From an uncultured Ectothiorhodospiraceae bacterium (GTDB lineage: Bacteria > Pseudomonadota > Gammaproteobacteria > UBA9214): a stretch of DNA of 32,297 nucleotides. The position numbers and the translations under genes are program-made. The notes beneath the pieces are model-generated. The model was not told the DNA's origin. It saw only the letters and a list, made by a program, of their open reading frames with translations, and made no database searches. The stretch is from contig CAMYIO010000027.1 in the NCBI GenBank assembly GCA_947258515.1, forward strand, positions 1-32,297, written 5' to 3'. Below, piece by piece: positions 16,343 to 24,054 of the stretch. Within the stretch, counting starts at the first letter, position 1. The number at the start of each line of letters is the position of its first letter.

Positions 16343-17425
16343 TCATGATGCCGATGCCGACCCGACATCATCCACACGCGCGTCTTTCTCGGGCCACGCA
16401 CTCAGCACGGCCTGAACCAGCGTCGCCAGCGGGATGGCAAAGAACACTCCCCAGAAACCCCAGATGCCGCCAAAGATGAGGATGGCGATAATGATCGCCA
16501 CCGGGTGCAGGTCCACGACTTCGGAAAACAACAACGGCACCAGCAGGTAACCATCGAGCGCCTGCAGCACACCGTAGGCAAGCAGCAGCCAGCCAAGTTC
16601 CGGGCTCCAGCCCCACTGGAACCAGGCAATAATCGCAACCGGCACGGTCACAACGGCCGCACCGACGTAGGGAATAATGACCGACAGGCCGACCATGGTC
16701 GCCAGCAGCAGCGCATAATTCAATCCCATCACGGTAAAGGTGGCAAACGACACCACACCGACAATAAAAATTTCCCACACCTTGCCACGCACATAGTTCG
16801 CCACCTGCACATTGACATCATGGGCCACGACATCGACCAGACGGCGTTGTTTCGGCAGGCTCGTGTTGAACCAGGCAAGTATCCGCTCCTTGTCCTTGAG
16901 AAAGAAAAACACCAGCACCGGCACCAGGATGCTGTACACCATCAGGCTGATCAGGCCGAAAACCGCCGGCAGGGACAGCGACAGCACATGCTGGCTCATG
17001 GCCGTGATCTCGGCCCTGATCGCATTGATCAGATCACTGACCTGTGCCTCGGTGAACAGGATGGGATACTTTTGCGGCAACTGCAGCAATACCTCCTGCC
17101 CCTTCACAATAATGTTCGGCAGTTCCCGCACCAGTTGCGTCACCTGGTACGACAGGCGCGGTACCAGCCAGAGCAACGCAAACACCAGGAATGTCATGAA
17201 CAGTATAAACACCAGCGTCACGGCGGATATTCGCGGCGCGCCCAGCTGGTGGGTTTTCTCGACAGCACCATCCAGCAGGTAGGCGATGACGATACTCGCC
17301 AACACCGGCGCCAGCATCTGTCCAAAGGTCAGGATGACCACGAAGATGACAACCAGGGCCACCCCGAGGATCACCACCTGGGGATCAGAAATGTAATGTT
17401 CGTACCATTCGCGCAGGATATTCAT
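16343..17425 (-). CDS. perM: AI-2E family transporter / PerM-like permease
   Basis: This 360-aa polytopic membrane protein of the AI-2 exporter (TqsA/PerM) superfamily has about 8 hydrophobic helices: a pair near residues 17-50, one at about 60-85, a long soluble segment (about 95-150), then helices at about 155-180 and 205-330. The segments YLLDGAVEKTHQLGAPRI and the C-terminal LVPLLFSEVVDLHPVAIIIAILIFGGIWGFWGVFFAIPLA are typical. Despite the family name, substrates of PerM members are not established. It begins 3 bases after an upstream small gene whose end carries its ribosome-binding site, so the two form an operon. In E. coli perM also lies near bcp. Confidence 0.88.
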   Translation of the reverse strand: MNILREWYEHYISDPQVVILGVALVVIFVVILTFGQMLAPVLASIVIAYLLDGAVEKTHQLGAPRISAVTLVFILFMTFLVFALLWLVPRLSYQVTQLVRELPNIIVKGQEVLLQLPQKYPILFTEAQVSDLINAIRAEITAMSQHVLSLSLPAVFGLISLMVYSILVPVLVFFFLKDKERILAWFNTSLPKQRRLVDVVAHDVNVQVANYVRGKVWEIFIVGVVSFATFTVMGLNYALLLATMVGLSVIIPYVGAAVVTVPVAIIAWFQWGWSPELGWLLLAYGVLQALDGYLLVPLLFSEVVDLHPVAIIIAILIFGGIWGFWGVFFAIPLATLVQAVLSAWPEKDARVDDVGSASAS

Positions 17426-17428
17426 GCG

Positions 17429-17800
17429 TCAACCCTTGCTCCCTGACTTCAATTGCTCATAGTGTTCACTGAATATCACTTCCAGCTCGTCGATGACGCC
17501 GGCAGGATCAGAACCCTGCATGATGCTCGTTGCAACCAGTTCAGACGTGGCGCCCAGCATCACGGTCTTGTCGAGCATAGGATAACTTTTCGAGAGGCGC
17601 TTTAAAGCCCCGACAACCGACTCCCCCGCCGGCCGCTCGATAATTTCCGGTGCCGGCATCACCTCGGGCGCAGTCTTCACGGCAACAGCGGCTGTCCGGG
17701 TACGACTGGCAAGGAAGGCTGCGAAGTCAAGCAGGGTCGCCTGCTCAGCCGCACCAAGCTGCTTAAAAAGCGCTGTCAACTGCTGTTCGGCTGATGCCAT
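17429..17800 (-). CDS. Conserved-looking small protein of unknown function, coupled to perM
   Basis: I do not recognise this 123-aa soluble protein. The N-terminal half (1-35) is an amphipathic helical stretch, with QLTALFKQLGAAEQATLLDF. A Pro/Ala-rich linker (about 36-58) follows, and then a helical C-terminal domain with SVVGALKRLSKSYPMLDK, ATSELVATSIMQGSDPAGVI and ELEVIFSEHYEQL. There is no signal peptide, membrane helix or cysteine. It ends 3 bases before perM, and its coding frame provides the perM ribosome-binding site, so the two products may act together. Its own start has no clear Shine-Dalgarno. The reading frame looks real because of its codon use and placement. Confidence 0.7.
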   Translation of the reverse strand: MASAEQQLTALFKQLGAAEQATLLDFAAFLASRTRTAAVAVKTAPEVMPAPEIIERPAGESVVGALKRLSKSYPMLDKTVMLGATSELVATSIMQGSDPAGVIDELEVIFSEHYEQLKSGSKG

Positions 17801-17890
17801 CGGGGATCGATTCAGTGTCGTGCGTTAAATATTTCGGGCCGGACTCGCATCAGCAATAGCACGCCGCAACGAACCGGAAAGCAAGGCCGT

Positions 17891-18799
17891 TCAGTTCTCG
17901 TCCTTGTGAGACAAACAATAGGCACGTGCGAACTCCAGCAGTTCATCCATGGCACGCTGGCGGAATTTCTGCTTCTGATGCACAAAGGAAAACGGCCGCT
18001 CCATCGGTGGATCCAGTTCCAGCGCCACCAGGGTACCGAGCTGCAATTCCTTGTGGATGGTCACCTCGGATGCGATCGACACGCCCATACCGGCCTCCAC
18101 GGCTCCCTTGATCGCTTCCGGACTGCCGAGCTCCATGGCAATATGAATATCAGCGGGTTTTAACCCTGCATTGGTGATGTACTCCTGGATCACCTCGCGG
18201 GTACCGGAGCCTTCCTCACGGGCAATATAGGCATGATCCAGCAACTGCTTGAGCTTGACTACCTTGTTGCCGGCCAGTGCATGCCTTGGCGGGACAATCG
18301 CCACCAGCCGGTCATGACGGCAGTTCTCAACAACCAGGTTTTTGTTCAGCACCGGCGACTCCACCACGCCCAGATCGATGTCGTTATTCTCGACCATGGA
18401 GACGATGCCGTCTGAATTCGACACCTTCAGGTGTACGTTGACATCCGGGTACTTGCTTTTGAAATCCCCCAGCAGCGCCGGCAACATGTACTCGGCAATG
18501 GTGGTACTGGCACCGAGAATCAGCACCCCGCTGATTTCACCGGTCATGTCACGCACCGCGTTATCCATCTTCGCATACAGATCGAAGATCTGGTCTGCGT
18601 ACTCGTAGACGCGCTTGCCGGCCTCGGTCAGGCTGATACGGTTGTGGGTGCGGTCAAACAGGCGGGTATTGAAATATTCCTCGAGCTGGCGCACCTGGAA
18701 CGTCACGGCCGGCTGGGTCATGTGCAGGCTTTCAGCCGCCTTGGTAAAGCTCAGCAGGCGGGCAACGGTGTGAAAAACCTGTAATCTGCGATCAGCCAT
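17891..18799 (-). CDS. LysR-family transcriptional regulator
   Basis: The 302-aa protein has an N-terminal winged helix-turn-helix (about 4-62: VFHTVARLLSFTKAAESLHM then TQPAVTFQVRQLEEYF) and a C-terminal periplasmic-binding-like effector domain (about 90-295, with SGVLILGASTTIAEYMLP). The sequence is nearest in appearance to the CysB/CbbR/YeiE side of the family. The frame is open 48 codons upstream, but MADRRLQVFHTVARLLSF at 18799 is the natural start and has AAGAGA ahead of it. It is divergent from the LolA-like gene across a 351-base region that contains a candidate LysR-type dyad at 18981-18996, so it may control that pair. Its effector is unknown. Confidence 0.9.
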   Translation of the reverse strand: MADRRLQVFHTVARLLSFTKAAESLHMTQPAVTFQVRQLEEYFNTRLFDRTHNRISLTEAGKRVYEYADQIFDLYAKMDNAVRDMTGEISGVLILGASTTIAEYMLPALLGDFKSKYPDVNVHLKVSNSDGIVSMVENNDIDLGVVESPVLNKNLVVENCRHDRLVAIVPPRHALAGNKVVKLKQLLDHAYIAREEGSGTREVIQEYITNAGLKPADIHIAMELGSPEAIKGAVEAGMGVSIASEVTIHKELQLGTLVALELDPPMERPFSFVHQKQKFRQRAMDELLEFARAYCLSHKDEN

Positions 18800-18980
18800 A
18801 AGTCTCTTCTTGTACGAGCGGCGACGGATTCCACGCTCACAGTGATAAATTTTTGCGACTATAAAATAATTTTGGGCAAGACTCCATCCGCAACAGCAGA
18901 ATTTATAATGATCCTTCGTCCGGGAGCATTCGGCAATCCACACCCCGGGGACACCCGCTAGTTCATATCTGCTTATATTA

Positions 18981-18996
18981 TATGATTTTTATCATA
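18981..18996. promoter_or_regulatory. Perfect dyad TATGAT-tttt-ATCATA, candidate operator
   Basis: Two perfect 6-base half sites are separated by four T residues, in the divergent promoter region between the LysR regulator and the LolA-like gene. The placement and AT-rich symmetric form suit a LysR-type binding site. Binding by the adjacent LysR protein is inference. Confidence 0.45.
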
Positions 18997-19088
18997 AAAC
19001 AAGGCGATCCAGACGGCAGCAGCTTGTCCACTGGCTGCAGGCAGTGTTGCAGGATTGACGACTGCAATTACCCTGCCACTGCACTATT

Positions 19089-19112
19089 ATCCATACCGGT
19101 ATCCATACCGGC
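19089..19112 (+). repeat. Tandem 12-base direct repeat, ATCCATACCGG(T/C) twice
   Basis: Two head-to-tail copies of ATCCATACCGG followed by T (19100) and C (19112). They lie 39 bases upstream of the LolA-like start codon, within the likely leader or promoter. A repeat of 12 bases places both copies on nearly the same face of the helix, as is common for regulator sites. Confidence 0.5.
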
Positions 19113-19150
19113 CACGCTTCCTTGATTATCGATATTAGAGGAGAACAATA

Positions 19151-19936
19151 ATGACCCCAGTTAGAATTCTGCCAGCCATGCTGCTATGCCTGTTACCCGT
19201 TTGCGTACTGGCAGAGACAGCTGAAGAAAAAGCGCTGGCCATTGCCGTGGAAGCGGACAACCGGGACAGTGGTTTCGTCGATTACACCAATGACACACAA
19301 ATGATCCTGCGCAACAAGCAGGGGCAGGAAAGCACCCGGCTTATTCGCTCGAAAACACTGGAGGTGGATGGTGACGGCGACAAGAGCCTGACGATTTTCG
19401 ATGAACCGAATGACGTCAAGGGCACCGCCCTGCTGAGTTTTACCCACAAAGAGGGCCCGGATGATCAGTGGCTGTACCTGCCGGCACTGAAACGCGTCAA
19501 GCGCATCGCATCCGATAACAAATCCGGCCCCTTCATGGGCAGCGAATTCGCGTACGAAGATATCACTTCCCAGGAAGTTGAAAAATACACCTACAGGTAT
19601 CTGCGCGATGACAGCTTCGACGGCATGGACGTGTTTGTATTCGAACGCTACCCGATCGACGAGAAATCCGGCTATACGCGCCAGATCATCTGGATGGACA
19701 AGGAACATTACAAGGAACGCAAGATTGAATACTACGATCGCAAGGACACCCTGTTAAAGACCTTGCTGTTTACTGATTACCACCAGTACCAGGACCGTTT
19801 CTGGCGTGCGCACGTTATGTACATGGAAAACCACCAGACCGGGAAAAGCACCCGGCTGCTTCAGTCCGACTTTAAATACGGCACCGGACTGATCGAGCGC
19901 GACTTCGACAAGAACTCGCTGAAGCGCGCCCGCTAG
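19151..19936 (+). CDS. Periplasmic outer-membrane lipoprotein-sorting-like protein (LolA-like fold)
   Basis: The 261-aa product starts with a Sec signal peptide (cleavage after about VLAE, residues 20-22). It then follows the pattern of the LolA-like family usually annotated as outer membrane lipoprotein-sorting protein: SKTLEVDGDGDKSLTIFDEP, VKGTALLSFTHKEGPDDQWL, LPALKRVKRIASDNKSGPFM, GSEFAYEDITSQEVEKYTYR. Such proteins have an open half-barrel fold and are thought to carry lipids or hydrophobic molecules through the periplasm. They are commonly encoded beside RND/MMPL exporters. Here no exporter is adjacent; the partner is the outer-membrane barrel 12 bases downstream. A strong GAGGAG precedes the ATG. 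Confidence 0.82.
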   Translation: MTPVRILPAMLLCLLPVCVLAETAEEKALAIAVEADNRDSGFVDYTNDTQMILRNKQGQESTRLIRSKTLEVDGDGDKSLTIFDEPNDVKGTALLSFTHKEGPDDQWLYLPALKRVKRIASDNKSGPFMGSEFAYEDITSQEVEKYTYRYLRDDSFDGMDVFVFERYPIDEKSGYTRQIIWMDKEHYKERKIEYYDRKDTLLKTLLFTDYHQYQDRFWRAHVMYMENHQTGKSTRLLQSDFKYGTGLIERDFDKNSLKRAR

Positions 19937-19948
19937 GCAGCAGGCATT

Positions 19949-21184
19949 TTGAAGACGCTGCTCATTGCCGTCATCGGCCTGCTGCCGCTGGCCAATAGCC
20001 AGGCGGGCGAGTGGCGTGGTTATGTCGAGCTGGAGGGCACGGCCTTTTTCGAGGACCCGGCCTTTCCGGAGCAGAGTAACAGCGACCTGTCGATCGCGGC
20101 GGAACCCGAATACCTACAGGAATGGAATGATGGTGACGACATCTTCACCTTCAAGGCCTTCGGCCGGATTGACCAGCGCGACAACAACCGTACCCACGGT
20201 GACCTGCGCGAACTGTCCTGGATACACGCAGCAGACGACTGGGAGGTACTCGCCGGCGTCGGCAAGGTGTTCTGGGGCGTCACCGAGGCGGTACACCTGG
20301 TCGACATCATCAATCAAACCGACCTGGTGGAAAGCTTTGACGGCGAGGAAAAGCTTGGCCAGCCCATGATCGATCTCAGCCTCATCCGCGACTGGGGCGT
20401 GGTTGACCTGTTTGTGTTGCCCTGGTTCAGAGAGCGCACCTTCCCGTCAGAAGACGGGCGCCCGCGCTTTGCGATTCCCATTGATACCGATGACCCGCTG
20501 TACGAGTCGTCTGCCGAGCAACACCATGTTGACTTCGCCGCCCGCTGGTCCAACAGTATCGACGAATGGGATATCGGCCTGTCGTACTTTTATGGCACCA
20601 GCAGGGAGCCGCGCTTCGTGATCCTGCCGTCTGCCATCGACCCGGTGGCCGGCACTGTCAGCGAGACCAACCCGCTGTATGAAATTATCAACCAGGCCAG
20701 TATCGACCTGCAGGCGATCTATGGCAGCTGGCTGTGGAAGCTCGAGGCCTATACCCGCGGCGGACAGGGTGACCGCTTTTCAGCCGCTGCCGGAGGCTTT
20801 GAATATACTTTTGTGGGCGTGCGTGAATCGGCCATTGATGTCGGTGTGATTGCCGAGTACCTGTATGACGGCCGTGATGATGAAATCGGATCAACGACAA
20901 TCGCAGCGGGCACACCCTTCTCCACCAGCCCCTTTCAAAACGATCTCGTGCTGGGCACGCGCATTACCCTCAATGACATGCAAAGCACGGAGCTGCTTGT
21001 CGTCGGGATTATCGATCTCGAGGGTAACGGCCAGACCTTTTCAATGGAAGCCAGCCGTCGTATCGGCAATGACTGGATAGTCGCGCTTGAGGGGAATGCC
21101 TTCAGCAATGTGCCCGAGAACACCTCGCTGGTCAGTTTCAGGAAAGACAGCAATATCCGCCTGATGCTGACACGTTACTTTTGA
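19949..21184 (+). CDS. Outer-membrane beta-barrel protein paired with the LolA-like protein
   Basis: The 411-aa product has a signal peptide (about 1-19, cleaved after NSQAG), a series of alternating amphipathic strands, many aromatic girdle residues, and ends RYF with a C-terminal phenylalanine, the classic BAM recognition signal. The closest type I recognise is the DUF1302-like/porin-like barrels that accompany LolA-like proteins; no named function is safe. The start is TTG at 19949, because it gives a complete signal peptide beginning with Lys; no in-frame ATG precedes it, and AGG lies just upstream. The 12-base gap to the LolA-like gene indicates one operon. The pair could move a hydrophobic molecule across the outer membrane. 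Confidence 0.75.
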   Translation: MKTLLIAVIGLLPLANSQAGEWRGYVELEGTAFFEDPAFPEQSNSDLSIAAEPEYLQEWNDGDDIFTFKAFGRIDQRDNNRTHGDLRELSWIHAADDWEVLAGVGKVFWGVTEAVHLVDIINQTDLVESFDGEEKLGQPMIDLSLIRDWGVVDLFVLPWFRERTFPSEDGRPRFAIPIDTDDPLYESSAEQHHVDFAARWSNSIDEWDIGLSYFYGTSREPRFVILPSAIDPVAGTVSETNPLYEIINQASIDLQAIYGSWLWKLEAYTRGGQGDRFSAAAGGFEYTFVGVRESAIDVGVIAEYLYDGRDDEIGSTTIAAGTPFSTSPFQNDLVLGTRITLNDMQSTELLVVGIIDLEGNGQTFSMEASRRIGNDWIVALEGNAFSNVPENTSLVSFRKDSNIRLMLTRYF

Positions 21185-21210
21185 CTGCCACCCTCTGCCG
21201 CAGTGTTCAG

Positions 21211-21232
21211 GTGCCTTGCAACATCAAGGCAC
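21211..21232. terminator. Hairpin between convergent genes, possible terminator without T tract
   Basis: GTGCCTTG-caacat-CAAGGCAC forms a perfect 8-base stem. It lies 27 bases after the barrel gene and overlaps the stop codon of the convergent phosphopantetheinyl transferase. No run of T follows on either strand, so intrinsic termination is uncertain. Confidence 0.4.
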
Positions 21233-21979
21233 GACGAATTCATGAATGATTGCTTTTCCCGGCGTGTCTTCAGTTCGAATAGCGAGTGCCAGTACATGCT
21301 CTGTCGTGGGTTTCAGCAGCGCCAGTTGCCAGTGCCGGGCATCGTCATTTGACTGTGAATCAAAGCTGATTGCCCATTGCCCGGCAGCCGCCTCAACAAA
21401 GCAATAGTCTTTTTCCGAATGGGCAATCCCGACCCCGAGTGCCTTGCAGTAGGCTTCCCGTAGCGTCCAGTAGCAAAAGAAGCGCTCCGCAAAAGCCTGA
21501 CCATCGAGCGCCTTAAGGTCCTGCTGCTCATTAACGGCAAACATCTTTTCTGCAATTCCCGTCAGATTTCCACGTATCGACAGCCGCTCAACATCGATAC
21601 CACAATCCAGCTCGAGGTTCACCACACAGGCCACCAGTCCATTGGTGTGCGTCAGGTTAAATCGCAGGGGCGGCACGATATCCGGCGCGGATATTTCGGG
21701 CCGCCCGTGCCGGTTGCCGGAAAATTGCCAGTTTGACGGAGCAACATCAACGTAAGCAGACAGCGCCCTGCGCAACAGCGCGTGCGCCACCAGGTAATGA
21801 TGCCGGTCCCTGTCAAAATGAAAACGCCGATAACGTTGCCTTTCATCAGCCGAGAGCAATGACTGGTATTCCTGCAATTTGTCCGCGTCGCTAACGTCCT
21901 CCGGAGAAGCCAGCCATACATGCACTTCTTGCTGCAATCGCTGCAGTAACTGTGGATTATCGCTCTGTAAGGTAGCCAT
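21224..21979 (-). CDS. 4'-phosphopantetheinyl transferase, Sfp type
   Basis: The 251-aa enzyme transfers the phosphopantetheine arm of CoA to a carrier-protein serine. The family motifs are present: RFNLTHTNGLVACVV (H111), the Mg-binding CGIDVERL (D129, E131), and FFCYWTLREAYCKALGVG with E175 and K179. The N-terminal pseudo-repeat half (RYRRFHFDRDRHHYLVAHAL) is as in Sfp and HetI proteins, unlike the short AcpS. No polyketide, peptide-synthetase or carrier-protein gene lies in the window, so its target is unknown; in genomes lacking AcpS this type may also serve fatty-acid ACP. It is divergent from regB and convergent with the barrel gene. Confidence 0.94.
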   Translation of the reverse strand: MATLQSDNPQLLQRLQQEVHVWLASPEDVSDADKLQEYQSLLSADERQRYRRFHFDRDRHHYLVAHALLRRALSAYVDVAPSNWQFSGNRHGRPEISAPDIVPPLRFNLTHTNGLVACVVNLELDCGIDVERLSIRGNLTGIAEKMFAVNEQQDLKALDGQAFAERFFCYWTLREAYCKALGVGIAHSEKDYCFVEAAAGQWAISFDSQSNDDARHWQLALLKPTTEHVLALAIRTEDTPGKAIIHEFVVP

Positions 21980-22074
21980 CGACGGAACATTGTCTCACAG
22001 TTGCGGGGGATCATGGCTGCACACAGTCACACCGCAGGTCAGGCTGCGACATCTTGCCGCACCACGGACCCTGG

Positions 22075-22103
22075 TTGCCGTAACACGGCCGCCAGCGCAT
22101 TAT
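22075..22103 (+). promoter_or_regulatory. Candidate regB promoter giving a leaderless transcript
   Basis: TTGCCG at 22075-22080, a 17-base spacer, and CATTAT at 22098-22103, matching the sigma-70 consensus at 4 of 6 in each box. The ATG of regB begins 7 bases after the -10 box, where transcription would start. No Shine-Dalgarno is visible before the ATG, which fits. Confidence 0.35.
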
Positions 22104-22109
22104 TAGCGC

Positions 22110-23393
22110 ATGGACAGCATGCCAGTTGAGTCCCAGGATGAAGTCGCCCGCAGGATCCTGTGGCGACTGTTCCTGTTGCGCAACATCACGATACTGGGTG
22201 CCGCCACCGGCATTTTCATTGCCGACAGCTTCTTTGACCTGAGCCTGCCACTGCAACCCCTGATAGTCACGCTGCTGCTGCTGGCTGCCCTTAACCTGCT
22301 GACGTGGCTGCGGCTCAAGTCCCCGATGGTGATCAGCAATACAGAGATTTTCCTGCAGATGCTGCTGGACATCGCTGCCATCACCAGTTTGTTTTATTTC
22401 ACCGGCGGCGCAACCAACCCGTTCATCTGGTTCTACCTGCTGCCACTGATCATTGCCGCGACCCTCCTGCCCCGTGCCTATACCTGGTTCATGGCCGCAT
22501 TGACGGTTGCCTGTTATTCCGCCCTGTTTTATTACAAGGTGCCCCTGCCTCACAACGGCATGCATCACGATGGCGGCTTCCAGATGCATGTCTTCGGCAT
22601 GTGGCTGGGGTTTGTCATGAGCGCGGGGTTTGTCGCGGTGATCATTGTCGGACTCGCGCATAACCTGCGTGAACGCGACCGCAAGCTGGCCGAGGCCCGT
22701 GAACAGGCCCTGCAGAACGAGCGCCTCGTGGCACTGGGCACACTGGCTACCGGTGCCGCACACGAACTGGGCACACCGCTGGGCACCATGGCGATCCTGA
22801 CAGCGGAACTGGAACAGGAATATGTCGACAACAACCACAGTGATTTACACAGAAAACTGGGCATACTGCGAAAACAGATTGAACGCTGCAAGGAAGCCCT
22901 GTCAGTGCTATCGGCATCGGCCGGCGCTGCCCGGGCCGAGTCCGGCCATCGCATGCCGGTCGGCGCCTATCTCAGCCAGGTCATCAATGAGTGGCAGTCG
23001 CAGCGTCCGGATGCACTACTCGAGTCCCGTCCCGGAAAGACCAGCGAGAACAGCGAAATCATCGCCGAGCGCACCCTTACCCAGGCACTGATCAATGTAC
23101 TGAACAATGCAGCCGATGCATCACCCGAAGCCGTGCAGCTTGACGGTAGCTGGACAAGAACCGCGCTGTCACTGGAAATTTCAGACCGCGGCCCCGGCCT
23201 GAGTGCCGACCTTGTCGAGCAGCTGGGCAAGGCCCCTGTGACCACCAAGACAGAGGGGCTGGGTGTCGGCCTGTATCTCGCGCATGCCACCGTACAACGA
23301 CTGGGTGGAGAACTGTCGATAAAAAGACGTCGCCGGGGAGGCACAACCGTGCATATCACACTGCCTTTGATTACGGATACCGGCAATGCTTAA
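22110..23393 (+). CDS. regB: Redox sensor histidine kinase, RegB/PrrB/ActS family
   Basis: The 427-aa product has about six transmembrane helices (residues 20-190), with the quinone-sensing motif GGATNPF at 99-105. It continues into a cytoplasmic kinase: H box ALGTLATGAAHELGTPLGTM with H218, then an N box (NVLNNAADASPEAV) and G boxes (DRGPGLS, TKTEGLGVGLYL). C260 in IERCKEAL occupies the region of the redox-active cysteine described for RegB, though I cannot align it exactly. RegB senses the ubiquinone pool and oxygen and phosphorylates RegA. regA follows 70 bases downstream. In Proteobacteria this pair controls respiration, carbon fixation and sometimes sulfur oxidation. Confidence 0.93.
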   Translation: MDSMPVESQDEVARRILWRLFLLRNITILGAATGIFIADSFFDLSLPLQPLIVTLLLLAALNLLTWLRLKSPMVISNTEIFLQMLLDIAAITSLFYFTGGATNPFIWFYLLPLIIAATLLPRAYTWFMAALTVACYSALFYYKVPLPHNGMHHDGGFQMHVFGMWLGFVMSAGFVAVIIVGLAHNLRERDRKLAEAREQALQNERLVALGTLATGAAHELGTPLGTMAILTAELEQEYVDNNHSDLHRKLGILRKQIERCKEALSVLSASAGAARAESGHRMPVGAYLSQVINEWQSQRPDALLESRPGKTSENSEIIAERTLTQALINVLNNAADASPEAVQLDGSWTRTALSLEISDRGPGLSADLVEQLGKAPVTTKTEGLGVGLYLAHATVQRLGGELSIKRRRRGGTTVHITLPLITDTGNA

Positions 23394-23463
23394 GGATTCT
23401 CTGATTACTATTACAACTCTTGCAGGGATTCCCGTGGGGCAAGTGAATGCAGGATACAGGTGA

Positions 23464-24024
23464 ATGAACAAACAAGGCGAAGAACCGTCTACCGAGCACC
23501 CGGTGTTATTGCTGGTCGATGATGACGAGCTCTATTGCGAAGTACTGGGTGATGCACTGGTGAAACGCAATTATGCCGTTGCCACTGCACACAAGCTCGG
23601 CGATGCACTGCGGCTTGCCGCACAGGTGGAACCGGAGTATGCCGTCGTCGACCTGCGTATCGGCACAGAGTCCGGCCTGGAACTGGTTAAGCAACTCGCG
23701 GCACTCGATGAAAACACCCGCATTGTCATGCTGACCGGCTATGCCAGCGTTGCCACGGCAGTCGAATCAATCAAACTGGGGGCGATACACTATCTAACCA
23801 AACCGGCAACCGCCGATGAGATTGTCGCCGCATTGCACCGCAAGGAAGGCGACAGCTCCGTCAGCCCCGCGGAACAACCGCTGTCAGTGAAACGACTGGA
23901 ATGGGAACACCTGCAGAAAGTGCTCACCGAGCATGATGGCAATATCTCTGCGGCGGCACGCGCCCTCAACATGCACCGCCGCACCCTGCAACGCAAACTC
24001 GCGAAGCGGCCGGTGAAGGAATAA
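23464..24024 (+). CDS. regA: Response regulator RegA/PrrA/ActR family
   Basis: The 186-aa product has a receiver domain (about 14-130) with acidic pocket DDDE, phosphoacceptor D63 in AVVDLRIG, the conserved T in MLTGYASVATAV, and K in YLTKPAT. A short linker follows, then a Fis-type helix-turn-helix (about 140-182: EWEHLQKVLTEHDGNISAAA and LNMHRRTLQRKL), which is nearly invariant in RegA proteins. AGGTG precedes the ATG. Together with RegB it forms a redox two-component system. No senC/prrC gene, often linked, is present. An REP pair and an intrinsic terminator follow it. Confidence 0.95.
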   Translation: MNKQGEEPSTEHPVLLLVDDDELYCEVLGDALVKRNYAVATAHKLGDALRLAAQVEPEYAVVDLRIGTESGLELVKQLAALDENTRIVMLTGYASVATAVESIKLGAIHYLTKPATADEIVAALHRKEGDSSVSPAEQPLSVKRLEWEHLQKVLTEHDGNISAAARALNMHRRTLQRKLAKRPVKE

Positions 24025-24054
24025 CACCTGATATAAAAAATCCGGGGGGAATAC

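Larger units (their letters stand above)
18800..19150. promoter_or_regulatory. 351-base divergent regulatory region (no gene)
   Basis: This is the largest gene-free stretch in the window, between the divergent LysR gene and the LolA-like gene. It holds AT-rich patches near 18845-18870 and 18975-19000, a perfect dyad at 18981-18996, a 12-base tandem direct repeat at 19089-19112, and the ribosome-binding site GAGGAG at 19138-19143. I see no open reading frame with coding character and no RNA gene. Confidence 0.6.

Noticed and set aside
16505-17446. 313-codon open frame opposite perM
   Set aside because: Its product is His/Gln/Arg-rich nonsense typical of an antisense shadow of a membrane-protein gene.
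18800-18943. Upstream extension of the LysR gene
   Set aside because: The extension is Cys-rich and unlike LysR N termini; MADRRLQVFHTV is the natural start.
21217-21224. TGCAACAT octamer shared with the FadL divergent region
   Set aside because: Here it is the loop side of a hairpin inside a gene end; an octamer match is expected by chance.
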